Below, piece by piece: positions 57,229-64,000 of a stretch of DNA of 64,000 nt (the first letter of the stretch is position 1; each line of letters starts with the position of its first letter). The position numbers and the translations under genes were made by a program. Under the pieces are notes generated by a model that searched no databases, had not been told where the DNA came from, and was given only the letters and a program-made list of their open reading frames with translations. The stretch covers positions 434,001 to 498,000 of the forward strand of contig NZ_MRBS01000002.1 of the NCBI RefSeq assembly GCF_001922585.1. The letters are read 5' to 3'. This stretch comes from Pantoea sp. 1.19 (GTDB lineage Bacteria; Pseudomonadota; Gammaproteobacteria; Enterobacterales; Enterobacteriaceae).

Positions 57229-58374
57229 GGGGGCCAGCGGCGGACGCAAAAACAGCGCCGGCACAACGATGGCCGCCATCACCCAAAACACCCCGTCGTG
57301 CAGATGCTCATACAGCAGGCCGCTGAACAGGGTCATCACCGCAATGCCGCCGCCCATTGCCAGCGCCGAATAGACCGACTGCAACCGGATCACCTCCCCT
57401 CCCTCGCGGGCGGCTATGAAGCGCATCGCGGCCAGGTGGCAGACGGTAAAGCTTCCGCAGTGCAGTAGCTGCGCCACCACCAGCGCCGGCAGCGCGGTCG
57501 TAGTGGCCATCAGGCTCCAGCGCAGCAGCGCACACAGCCCGGACAGCAACAGCATGTCGCGCGCGCTCCAGCGGCGGAACAGTCGCTGACTGCTGGCAAA
57601 AACGGCGATCTCCGCCACCACTCCCAGCGACCAGAGCCCGCCCACCACGCTGGCGGAATAGCCCGCCTCCTGCCACGCGATCGCGCTGAAGCCATAATAG
57701 GCGGCGTGCGCCCCCTGCAGCAGGGTCACGCAGAGCAGAAAGCGCCAGACGGCAGGCTCGCGCAGCATCGCCGCCCACACCGGCCAGCCGCCGCGCGGTC
57801 GTGCCCCGGCCTCCCCCGCTTCGCCGACCGGCCGCACCTGCGGCCGCAGCAGCATGCCGGCCAGCATCGCCGCGATGCCCAGCGTCAGCAGCAGCAGAAT
57901 CGCCTGCGGCGACCAGGCGCTGACCAGCATGCCGGTCAGCGCCGAACTGATCACAAACGCCAGCGATCCCCACAGGCGAACCGGGCCGTAGGCCAAACCG
58001 ATCTGCCGGGTCCAGGTAGCGGCCAGCGCGTCGCTCAGCGGCACCAGCGGGGAGAAGAAGAGGTTAAAGCCAAACATGACCAGCAGCAGCCACAGCCAGT
58101 GGCCGCCAATCCAGAAACCGGCGGCAAACAGCAGCGTCAGCGCGGCGATGGCCCGCAGCGCGTTCAGCAGCTGCGTTGGGTGCTGCACCCGCGAGGCGAT
58201 CAGCAGGCTGCCGGTAAAGCGGGCAATCATGCCGGTGCCGAGCAGCAGGCCGATTTTTTCCGGGCTGAGGCCGGCGCTTTGCAGCCACAGCCCCCAAAAC
58301 GGCAGGTAGACGCCGTAGGAAAAGAAGTAGGTAAAGTAGCTGAGTCCCAGCCAGGTTGCAGAGCGAAGCATCAT
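57211..58374 (-). CDS. hcaT: HcaT-like MFS transporter (3-phenylpropionate permease family)
   Basis: A 387-residue twelve-helix permease. The start (MMLRSATWLGLSYFTYFFSYG) aligns with E. coli HcaT, and blocks FNLFFSPLVPLSDALA, GPVRLWGSLAFVISSALTG and LLQGAHAAYYGFSAI are conserved. E. coli HcaT is annotated as phenylpropionate transporter. No hca catabolic genes are in this window, so the substrate here is uncertain. Confidence 0.9.
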   Translation of the reverse strand: MMLRSATWLGLSYFTYFFSYGVYLPFWGLWLQSAGLSPEKIGLLLGTGMIARFTGSLLIASRVQHPTQLLNALRAIAALTLLFAAGFWIGGHWLWLLLVMFGFNLFFSPLVPLSDALAATWTRQIGLAYGPVRLWGSLAFVISSALTGMLVSAWSPQAILLLLTLGIAAMLAGMLLRPQVRPVGEAGEAGARPRGGWPVWAAMLREPAVWRFLLCVTLLQGAHAAYYGFSAIAWQEAGYSASVVGGLWSLGVVAEIAVFASSQRLFRRWSARDMLLLSGLCALLRWSLMATTTALPALVVAQLLHCGSFTVCHLAAMRFIAAREGGEVIRLQSVYSALAMGGGIAVMTLFSGLLYEHLHDGVFWVMAAIVVPALFLRPPLAPSGLQQ

Positions 58375-58433
58375 CGGTTATCTCGTTTTCCCCTCAGGCA
58401 GGCCGTTGAACAACGCGGTAGCGCGGCAAAAAA

Positions 58434-58457
58434 AAAGCCCACCGCGGGGTGGGCTTT
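58434..58457 (-). terminator. Intrinsic terminator of glyA
   Basis: On the minus strand a 10-bp stem AAAGCCCACC / GGTGGGCTTT with a four-base loop is followed by at least eight T. It starts 26 bases behind the glyA stop. Confidence 0.92.
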
Positions 58458-58483
58458 ATGCATGTTACGAGGCAACGCAGGGA

Positions 58484-59737
58484 TCAGGCGTAGACCGGGA
58501 AGCGGGCGCAGATCGCCAGCACCTTGCCTTTCACTTTCTCAATGGTGCCTTCGTCGTTGACGTTATCCAGCACGTCAGCGATCCAGCCGGCCAGCTCGCG
58601 CGCTTCGGCTTCTTTGAAACCGCGGCGGGTGATTGCCGGCGAACCGATGCGGATACCGGACGTCACGAACGGGCTTTTCGGATCGTTCGGCACGCTGTTT
58701 TTGTTGACGGTGATGTTGGCACGGCCAAGGGCGGCATCCGCCTCTTTGCCGGTCAGGTTTTTGCTCACCAGGTCAATCAGGAACAGGTGGTTATGCGTCC
58801 CGCCGGAGACGATGTTGTAACCGCGTTCGATAAGCACGTCCACCATCGCTTTGGCGTTCTTCGCCACCTGCTGCTGGTAAGTTTTGAATGCTGGCTCCAT
58901 CGCCTCTTTGAACGCCACCGCTTTACCGGCGATCACGTGCATCAGTGGACCGCCCTGGCTGCCCGGGAACACCGCAGAGTTAAGCTTTTTGTAGAACTCT
59001 TCGTCGCCGCCCTTCGCCAGAATCAGGCCACCGCGCGGACCCGCCAGCGTTTTGTGGGTGGTGGTAGTGACGATGTGCGCATGCGGGATCGGCGTCGGGT
59101 AGACATCAGCGGCGATCAGACCGGCGACGTGCGCCATGTCGACAAACAGCCACGCGCCAACGCTGTCGGCGATTTCACGCATTTTTGCCCAGTCGCAAAC
59201 GCCAGAGTAAGCGGAGAAGCCGCCGATGATCATCTTCGGCTGGTGTGCTTTTGCCAGCTCCGCCAGCGCGTCGTAATCAATTTTGCCGCTGTCATCGATG
59301 CCGTAAGGCACGACGTTGTAGAGCTTACCGGACAGGTTGACCGGGGACCCGTGGGTCAGGTGACCGCCGTGCGCCAGATTCATGCCGAGGATGGTGTCGC
59401 CCGGCTGCAGCAGCGCGGTAAACACGGCGAAGTTAGCCTGCGAGCCGGAGTGCGGCTGTACGTTAGCGTAATCAGCGCCGAACAGCGCTTTGGCGCGATC
59501 GATTGCCAGCTGTTCTACCACGTCAACGTGTTCACAGCCGCCGTAGTAGCGCTTGCCCGGATACCCTTCCGCGTATTTGTTGGTCAGCTGTGAACCTTGC
59601 GCCTGCATAACGCGCGGGCTGGTGTAGTTTTCTGAAGCAATCAGTTCAATGTGCTCTTCCTGACGCACCTTCTCTTGCTCCATCGCCTGCCACAACTCGG
59701 CATCATAATCGGCAATGTTCATATCACGCTTTAACAT
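58484..59737 (-). CDS. glyA: Serine hydroxymethyltransferase
   Basis: A 417-residue PLP enzyme. The ATG at 59737 gives [19 protein letters not shown], matching E. coli GlyA in length; an ATG two codons earlier is less likely. The PLP Lys is in [15 protein letters not shown]. It converts serine and tetrahydrofolate to glycine and methylene-THF, the main one-carbon source. Confidence 0.97.
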   Translation of the reverse strand: MLKRDMNIADYDAELWQAMEQEKVRQEEHIELIASENYTSPRVMQAQGSQLTNKYAEGYPGKRYYGGCEHVDVVEQLAIDRAKALFGADYANVQPHSGSQANFAVFTALLQPGDTILGMNLAHGGHLTHGSPVNLSGKLYNVVPYGIDDSGKIDYDALAELAKAHQPKMIIGGFSAYSGVCDWAKMREIADSVGAWLFVDMAHVAGLIAADVYPTPIPHAHIVTTTTHKTLAGPRGGLILAKGGDEEFYKKLNSAVFPGSQGGPLMHVIAGKAVAFKEAMEPAFKTYQQQVAKNAKAMVDVLIERGYNIVSGGTHNHLFLIDLVSKNLTGKEADAALGRANITVNKNSVPNDPKSPFVTSGIRIGSPAITRRGFKEAEARELAGWIADVLDNVNDEGTIEKVKGKVLAICARFPVYA

Positions 59738-59850
59738 CCGCATCTCCTGACTAAGCTCACTGAATATCGGTCCTGTCCCCGGCGGGGGATCGGGAGGGCC
59801 ACAGTGTAAACCGTTTGGCTGGGGATGAATAGCGTCTCGACCACCTTTTT

Positions 59851-59866
59851 ACGCAAACGATTGGCT
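59851..59866. promoter_or_regulatory. PurR box upstream of glyA
   Basis: ACGCAAACGATTGGCT matches the PurR consensus at its first nine bases exactly. It lies ~115 bases before the glyA ATG. E. coli glyA has a PurR site in the same region, so the call is well supported by family knowledge. The rest of the 318-base glyA-hmp gap holds promoters I cannot resolve, apart from the NsrR site. Confidence 0.6.
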
Positions 59867-60013
59867 GTAGCTGTAGCAAGGGTTGCCTGTTATTACTGTC
59901 GGCGGTAAATCGCCGCGGTACCCGCGCCGTTTGATGCGCTAACCGGACGGGTTACGCACAAATTATCCGCCCCGACAGGCAAAAAACGGTAGCCATTCCG
60001 GAGTACGCGCTAT

Positions 60014-60036
60014 AACATGCATTTAAAATACATGTT
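60014..60036 (+). promoter_or_regulatory. NsrR operator of hmp
   Basis: Two 11-base arms, AACATGCATTT and AAATACATGTT, separated by one A, match the NsrR consensus (AAGATGCATTT-n-AAATGCATCTT). The symmetry extends outward on both sides (GCGCTAT / ATAGCGC, 60007-60043). It ends 19 bases before the hmp ATG, covering the likely promoter. NsrR is an Fe-S sensor that releases this site on binding NO. Confidence 0.85.
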
Positions 60037-60055
60037 ATAGCGCGAGGTTTTTATC

Positions 60056-61243
60056 ATGTTAGATGCCCACACCATTGCCACCGTGAAATCCACCCTGCCG
60101 GCCATCGCCGCCCTTGGCCCCGAACTCACCGTGCATTTTTATCAGCGGATGTTTCGCCACAGCCCGGAACTGAAGCAATTATTCAATATGAGTAACCAGC
60201 GCAATGGCGATCAGCCCAAAGCGCTGTTTGAGGCCGTGGCGGCCTGGGGCAGCCATCTCGATGATATGGCGGCGGTGGCGCCACTGGTCGAACGGATCGC
60301 GCAAAAACACTGCAGCGTCGCGCTGGAGCCGTCGCAGTATGCGATTGTGGGTGAGCACCTGCTAGCCAGCATTGACGAAATGTTACACCCCGGCGCCGAG
60401 GCGCTGGCCGCCTGGCAGCGCGCCTACGCGGCGCTGGCGCAGATTTGCATCGATCGGGAAGCGGCGATTTATCAGGCGCAGGAGCGGAAAACCGGCGGCT
60501 GGCGGGGGACGCGGCCGTTTCGCATCCGCGAGCTGACTCGCCAGAGCGACCAGATCCTCAGCGTGACCCTGACCCCGGACGACGGCGGCCCGCTGATGGA
60601 TTACCGTCCCGGGCAGTACGTCAGTCTGTGGCTGCGCGATGCAAGCCTGGCGGAGCGGCAGGTGGTACGTCAGTATTCACTGACTCAGCTGCCGAACGGC
60701 CGCGACTACCGGATTGCGGTCAAACACGAGGCGGGCGGTAGCCTCTCCGGCTGGTTGCATCAGCAGGCGCAGCCCGGCAGCGAAATCGCCCTGACCGCCC
60801 CGGCGGGAGAGTTTACTCTGGAAGCGACGCCGGAAACGCCGGTCACGCTGATCTCCGGCGGCGTCGGCCTGACGCCGCTGCTGGCAATGCTCCACGACCT
60901 GAGCGCCCGCCGACATCCGGCGCCGGTCAGCTGGTGGCACGCCACCGATAACGGCGCCAGTCAGGCCTTTGCCGACGAGATCGCCGCACTGGGCAGTACG
61001 CTACCAAATTTTGCGCAGCAGGTCTGGTTCAGCCAGCCGCGCCCGCAGGATGCGGGCCGCTACACGCACCGCGGCTGGATGGCGCTGGCGGATGCCCACT
61101 GGCAGGAGACGGATCCACGCACGCACTACTACCTGTGCGGGCCGGTGGGTTTTATGCAGTATGTGGCCAAACAGCTGATCGCCGGCGGCGTGGCGGAGAC
61201 GCGGCTGCATTACGAAGTGTTCGGCCCGCATAAAGTGGTGTGA
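60056..61243 (+). CDS. hmp: Flavohaemoprotein, nitric oxide dioxygenase
   Basis: A 395-residue protein. The globin domain (residues 1-~140) contains IAQKHCSVALEPSQYAIVGEHLL with the haem-proximal His. The FAD domain has YRPGQYVSLW and RQYSLTQLP; the NAD(P)H domain has LISGGVGLTPLLAML and YYLCGPVGFM. It oxidises NO to nitrate using O2 and NADPH. The NsrR site directly upstream fits NO induction. Confidence 0.97.
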   Translation: MLDAHTIATVKSTLPAIAALGPELTVHFYQRMFRHSPELKQLFNMSNQRNGDQPKALFEAVAAWGSHLDDMAAVAPLVERIAQKHCSVALEPSQYAIVGEHLLASIDEMLHPGAEALAAWQRAYAALAQICIDREAAIYQAQERKTGGWRGTRPFRIRELTRQSDQILSVTLTPDDGGPLMDYRPGQYVSLWLRDASLAERQVVRQYSLTQLPNGRDYRIAVKHEAGGSLSGWLHQQAQPGSEIALTAPAGEFTLEATPETPVTLISGGVGLTPLLAMLHDLSARRHPAPVSWWHATDNGASQAFADEIAALGSTLPNFAQQVWFSQPRPQDAGRYTHRGWMALADAHWQETDPRTHYYLCGPVGFMQYVAKQLIAGGVAETRLHYEVFGPHKVV

Positions 61244-61249
61244 TACCCC

Positions 61250-61272
61250 GGGGCGGGCCAGTGGCCCGCCCC
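61250..61272. terminator. Bidirectional hairpin between hmp and glnB
   Basis: A 10-bp stem GGGGCGGGCC / GGCCCGCCCC with a three-base loop lies in the 40-base gap between the convergent genes. No clear U-tract on either strand. Confidence 0.55.
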
Positions 61273-61283
61273 AACGGCGGCGA

Positions 61284-61634
<351 letters not shown>

Positions 61635-61761
61635 TCAGTAATCTTCCCTGCGCAACGCCCGGGAAAGGGAATCAGTCTATGTCGCCGCGAACGGAGGCCG
61701 CCAGGCGGTCTGTCTCTTTTCGGCGGGTACGCTATCACACTCTGTCGCAGGAGGGCATAGC

Positions 61762-63099
61762 CTAGTCTTTAAAATCAGCGGCATCGAGCAAATGACGCGA
61801 CAGCAGCTTGTAGAATTCGGTGCGGTTGCGCCCCGCCAGCCGCGCCGCGTGGGTGACGTTGCCTTTGGTCATTTGCAACAGCTTGCGCAGATAGTTTAGC
61901 TCAAACTGATTGCGCGCTTCGACAAAGGTCGGCAGCGCGGTGTTCTCCCCGCTGAGCGCCTCTTCGACCAGCGCTTCACCAATCACCGGCGCCGTACTCA
62001 GCGCCACGCACTGCTCCACCACGTTAACCAGCTGCCGCACGTTACCCGGCCAGCTGGCGGTGATCAGCCGCTGCAGCGCATCGGTGGAAAAACGGCGCAC
62101 CGGCGACGCGTGGCGCTCCGCCGCCTGACGCAGCAGCTGCGCCGCCAGCAGCGGAATATCCTCCGCCCGCTCGTGCAGCGCCGGCAGCTTCAGACTGACC
62201 ACGTTCAACCGGTAGTAAAGGTCTTCACGAAACTCGCCGCGCGCCATCGCTTTCGGCAGATCGCGATGGGTGGCGGAGAGGATACGCACGTCAATGTCGC
62301 GATCGTGATTGCTGCCCAGCGGCCGCACTTTACGCTCCTGTAGCACGCGCAGCAGCTTCACCTGCAGCGCCTGCGGCATATCGCCTATCTCATCGAGAAA
62401 CAACGTGCCGCCCTCGGCGGCCTGGAACAGCCCTTCCCGGCTGCTCAGCGCCCCGGTAAAGGCCCCTTTCGCGTGGCCAAACAGCTCCGACTCCAGCAGC
62501 TGCTCAGGCAGCGCACCGCAGTTGATGGCAATAAAGGCCTGCCCGGCGCGCGGGCTGGCGGCGTGAATGGCCCGCGCCAGCACCTCTTTGCCGGTGCCGC
62601 TCTGGCCGCTTATCAGCACGCTAACGTCGGCGCGCGCCACGCGCTGCGTCTGCTCCAGCAGGCGCAGCATCAGCGGGCTGCGGGTGACAATACCGTCGCG
62701 CCAGTTCGCCGCGCTGGCCGCCGGCGCCCGTTGCGCCAGCGCCTCGTCGATGGCGCGGTACAGGGCATCGCGATCAACCGGCTTGGTCAGAAAGCTGAAA
62801 ACGCCCTGCTGGGTCGCCGCCACCGCGTCGGGAATGGAGCCGTGCGCGGTCAGCATGATCACCGGTAGCCCGGGCTGCTGCTTCTGAATTTCACTAAACA
62901 GCGCCATGCCGTCCATCTCATCCATCCGCAGGTCGCTTATCACCACGTCCACGGCGTGCTTCGCCAGCAGGCGCAATGCCTCCTGGCCGCTGGCGGCGGT
63001 AGTAACGTGAAATCCTTCGCTGGTCAGCCGCATGCCTAACAGTTTTAACAGGCTTGGGTCATCATCGACCAGCAGTAGCCGGGCGCGTTCCGCGGTCAT
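61762..63099 (-). CDS. glrR: σ54-dependent response regulator GlrR (QseF)
   Basis: A 445-residue regulator. Receiver domain with phosphoacceptor Asp56 ([13 protein letters not shown]); AAA+ domain with Walker A GQSGTGKE, the σ54-contact GAFTGA loop and [11 protein letters not shown]-terminal Fis-type HTH ([18 protein letters not shown]). In E. coli it activates glmY (sRNA) with kinase GlrK. Its ATG overlaps the qseG stop as ATGA. Confidence 0.96.
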   Translation of the reverse strand: MTAERARLLLVDDDPSLLKLLGMRLTSEGFHVTTAASGQEALRLLAKHAVDVVISDLRMDEMDGMALFSEIQKQQPGLPVIMLTAHGSIPDAVAATQQGVFSFLTKPVDRDALYRAIDEALAQRAPAASAANWRDGIVTRSPLMLRLLEQTQRVARADVSVLISGQSGTGKEVLARAIHAASPRAGQAFIAINCGALPEQLLESELFGHAKGAFTGALSSREGLFQAAEGGTLFLDEIGDMPQALQVKLLRVLQERKVRPLGSNHDRDIDVRILSATHRDLPKAMARGEFREDLYYRLNVVSLKLPALHERAEDIPLLAAQLLRQAAERHASPVRRFSTDALQRLITASWPGNVRQLVNVVEQCVALSTAPVIGEALVEEALSGENTALPTFVEARNQFELNYLRKLLQMTKGNVTHAARLAGRNRTEFYKLLSRHLLDAADFKD

Positions 63100-63854
63100 G
63101 GCGTCGGCGTCTCCTCTGGGTGACCGCCTTCGGCGGCATGGGGGGAACCGGCGTCCGCCGTCGGCCGCACCGGGCCGGCATCGGCGCCGCGCGGTGCGTC
63201 GGAAAGATCGGCCGGCTTGCGCGCCGACAGCTGACGCTCAATGTCGGTCAGTCCCTCCAGCTTGCGCCGGGTGACGGCCAGATCGTGACGCAGGGTAATC
63301 TGCTGCTGACGCAGCGCATCCAGCTGGGTGTCGCTGCGGGTCTGCAGCGCAGCGTAGCGGCTGCGCGCCTCGGAGAGCTGCAGCTGGGCCTGCTGATTAT
63401 CTCGCCACAGCTGCCACATCGGCCGCACCGGGCGGGGAATGGCGACGCTCTCAGCGTCTACCGCGGTCATATAGTCGCGGCGCTCGGTGGGGGCCACGTT
63501 GCCGTTACTGAGCAGGATCCCGCGACGAAACGCCGCGGGCCAGCCGTCATCAGACAGCTGGCGCGCGGTTGCGCGGGCCTCCGCCGGCGACAGCCGCGCG
63601 GCGCATTCGGTCGCCCGTAACCAGTAGAGCGGATTATCCAGCGCTGTCGGCTGCGCCAGCGACCAGAGTCCCTCGCAGGGGGCGGCGAGGTAATCGACTA
63701 CCCGCACCGGCGGCGCACTCACCGGCGCCCGCATCGGGACGACCGGGGCGGGACGCGGCGCCGGCGCCTGCTGGCAGCCGACCAGTAACAACGTTATCGC
63801 TATCGCGGCGCAGCGGGGCAGCTTCAGCCCCTGAAACCATTGCGCGGATTTCAT
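63096..63854 (-). CDS. qseG: QseG, outer-membrane lipoprotein of the GlrK-GlrR system
   Basis: A 252-residue lipoprotein. I take ATG 63854, preceding a signal peptide with lipobox TLLLVGC; TTG 63875 would be the only longer start. The periplasmic part has two Cys (APCEGLW, TECAARL) and a C-terminal coiled coil (LSEARSRYAALQTRSDTQLDALRQQQ). QseG is known to interact with the kinase QseE/GlrK and raise its activity. Located between glrK and glrR, as in E. coli. Confidence 0.9.
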   Translation of the reverse strand: MKSAQWFQGLKLPRCAAIAITLLLVGCQQAPAPRPAPVVPMRAPVSAPPVRVVDYLAAPCEGLWSLAQPTALDNPLYWLRATECAARLSPAEARATARQLSDDGWPAAFRRGILLSNGNVAPTERRDYMTAVDAESVAIPRPVRPMWQLWRDNQQAQLQLSEARSRYAALQTRSDTQLDALRQQQITLRHDLAVTRRKLEGLTDIERQLSARKPADLSDAPRGADAGPVRPTADAGSPHAAEGGHPEETPTP

Positions 63855-63858
63855 CACG

Positions 63859-64000
63859 TCAGCCCTTCCCGGCAATCAGTTGAAGTTCAATTTGAAAGCA
63901 GACATCCGCGTCCGCCACCGTCACCAGGCGCAGCTCTCCCTGCAGCTGGCGCACGCACTCGCGGGCGATACTCAGGCCCAGGCCGCTGCCTTTGACCGCG
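63859..64000 (-). CDS. glrK: Sensor kinase GlrK (QseE), C-terminal end only
   Basis: The frame enters from the window end and stops with TGA at 63861-63859. Visible are the G2 ATP-lid motif VKGSGLGLSIARECVRQLQG and the last strand of the HATPase domain. Gene order glrK-qseG-glrR identifies it as the GlrR partner kinase. The stop lies 4 bases before the qseG ATG. Confidence 0.88.
   Translation of the reverse strand, partial: AVKGSGLGLSIARECVRQLQGELRLVTVADADVCFQIELQLIAGKG

Overview
The window looks like a chromosomal segment of an enterobacterium, most plausibly Erwiniaceae (Erwinia/Pantoea/Mixta-like). From about 23.4 kb onward it follows the E. coli order guaA-guaB / xseA / der-bamB-yfgM-hisS-ispG-rodZ-rlmN-ndk / sseA-sseB-pepB / fdx-hscA-hscB-iscA-iscU-iscS-iscR-trmJ / suhB / csiE-hcaT / glyA / hmp / glnB-glrR-qseG-glrK, with protein lengths nearly equal to the E. 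coli ones. Species placement is inference; no rRNA or tRNA is present.

The first 23 kb are accessory. Positions 1-2325 hold the 3' end of a chaperone-usher fimbrial operon (chaperone tail, a short and possibly broken subunit, a two-domain adhesin, a minor pilin), followed by a LuxR-type HTH regulator. Directly downstream is the most interesting locus, 3.1-14.6 kb. It encodes a 65-residue cysteine-rich peptide with a double-glycine leader (resembling the DUF4762 family). A strong hairpin follows, then ten tightly packed genes: a membrane-anchored thioredoxin-fold protein, an LpxL-like acyltransferase, a C39-peptidase ABC exporter, a MacA-type adaptor, MacB, a TolC-type outer-membrane lipoprotein, a FabF-type ketosynthase, a MaoC-type dehydratase, an acyl carrier protein and a FabG-type reductase. 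I read this as a candidate system that cleaves, oxidises, possibly acylates and exports a small peptide in two steps. No such assembly is known to me. A PapI/FaeA-like regulator, a DUF1471 protein behind tandem palindromes, a YaiL-like protein, an S8 autotransporter protease and two small secreted ORFs lie in the gene-poor stretch up to 23 kb.

From 23 to 40 kb are housekeeping genes: GMP synthesis, exonuclease VII, PQQ glucose dehydrogenase, ribosome assembly, outer-membrane assembly, HisRS, isoprenoid synthesis, cell shape, rRNA methylation and nucleotide balance. Between ndk and sseA, where E. coli has pbpC and yfhM, there is instead a T6SS-type lipase/immunity island. It contains a Tle1-like (DUF2235) effector broken at a G6 tract, two near-identical DUF2931 lipoprotein genes within an ~840-bp direct repeat, a collapsed effector copy, and two fragments resembling the 5' end of sseA.

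From 44 to 64 kb are sulfurtransferase and peptidase genes, the isc operon (without iscX next to fdx), trmJ, suhB, a DUF1007/NicO metal-transport pair, csiE, hcaT, glyA, hmp with an NsrR-type operator, and the glnB-glrRK region, cut at the end of glrK.
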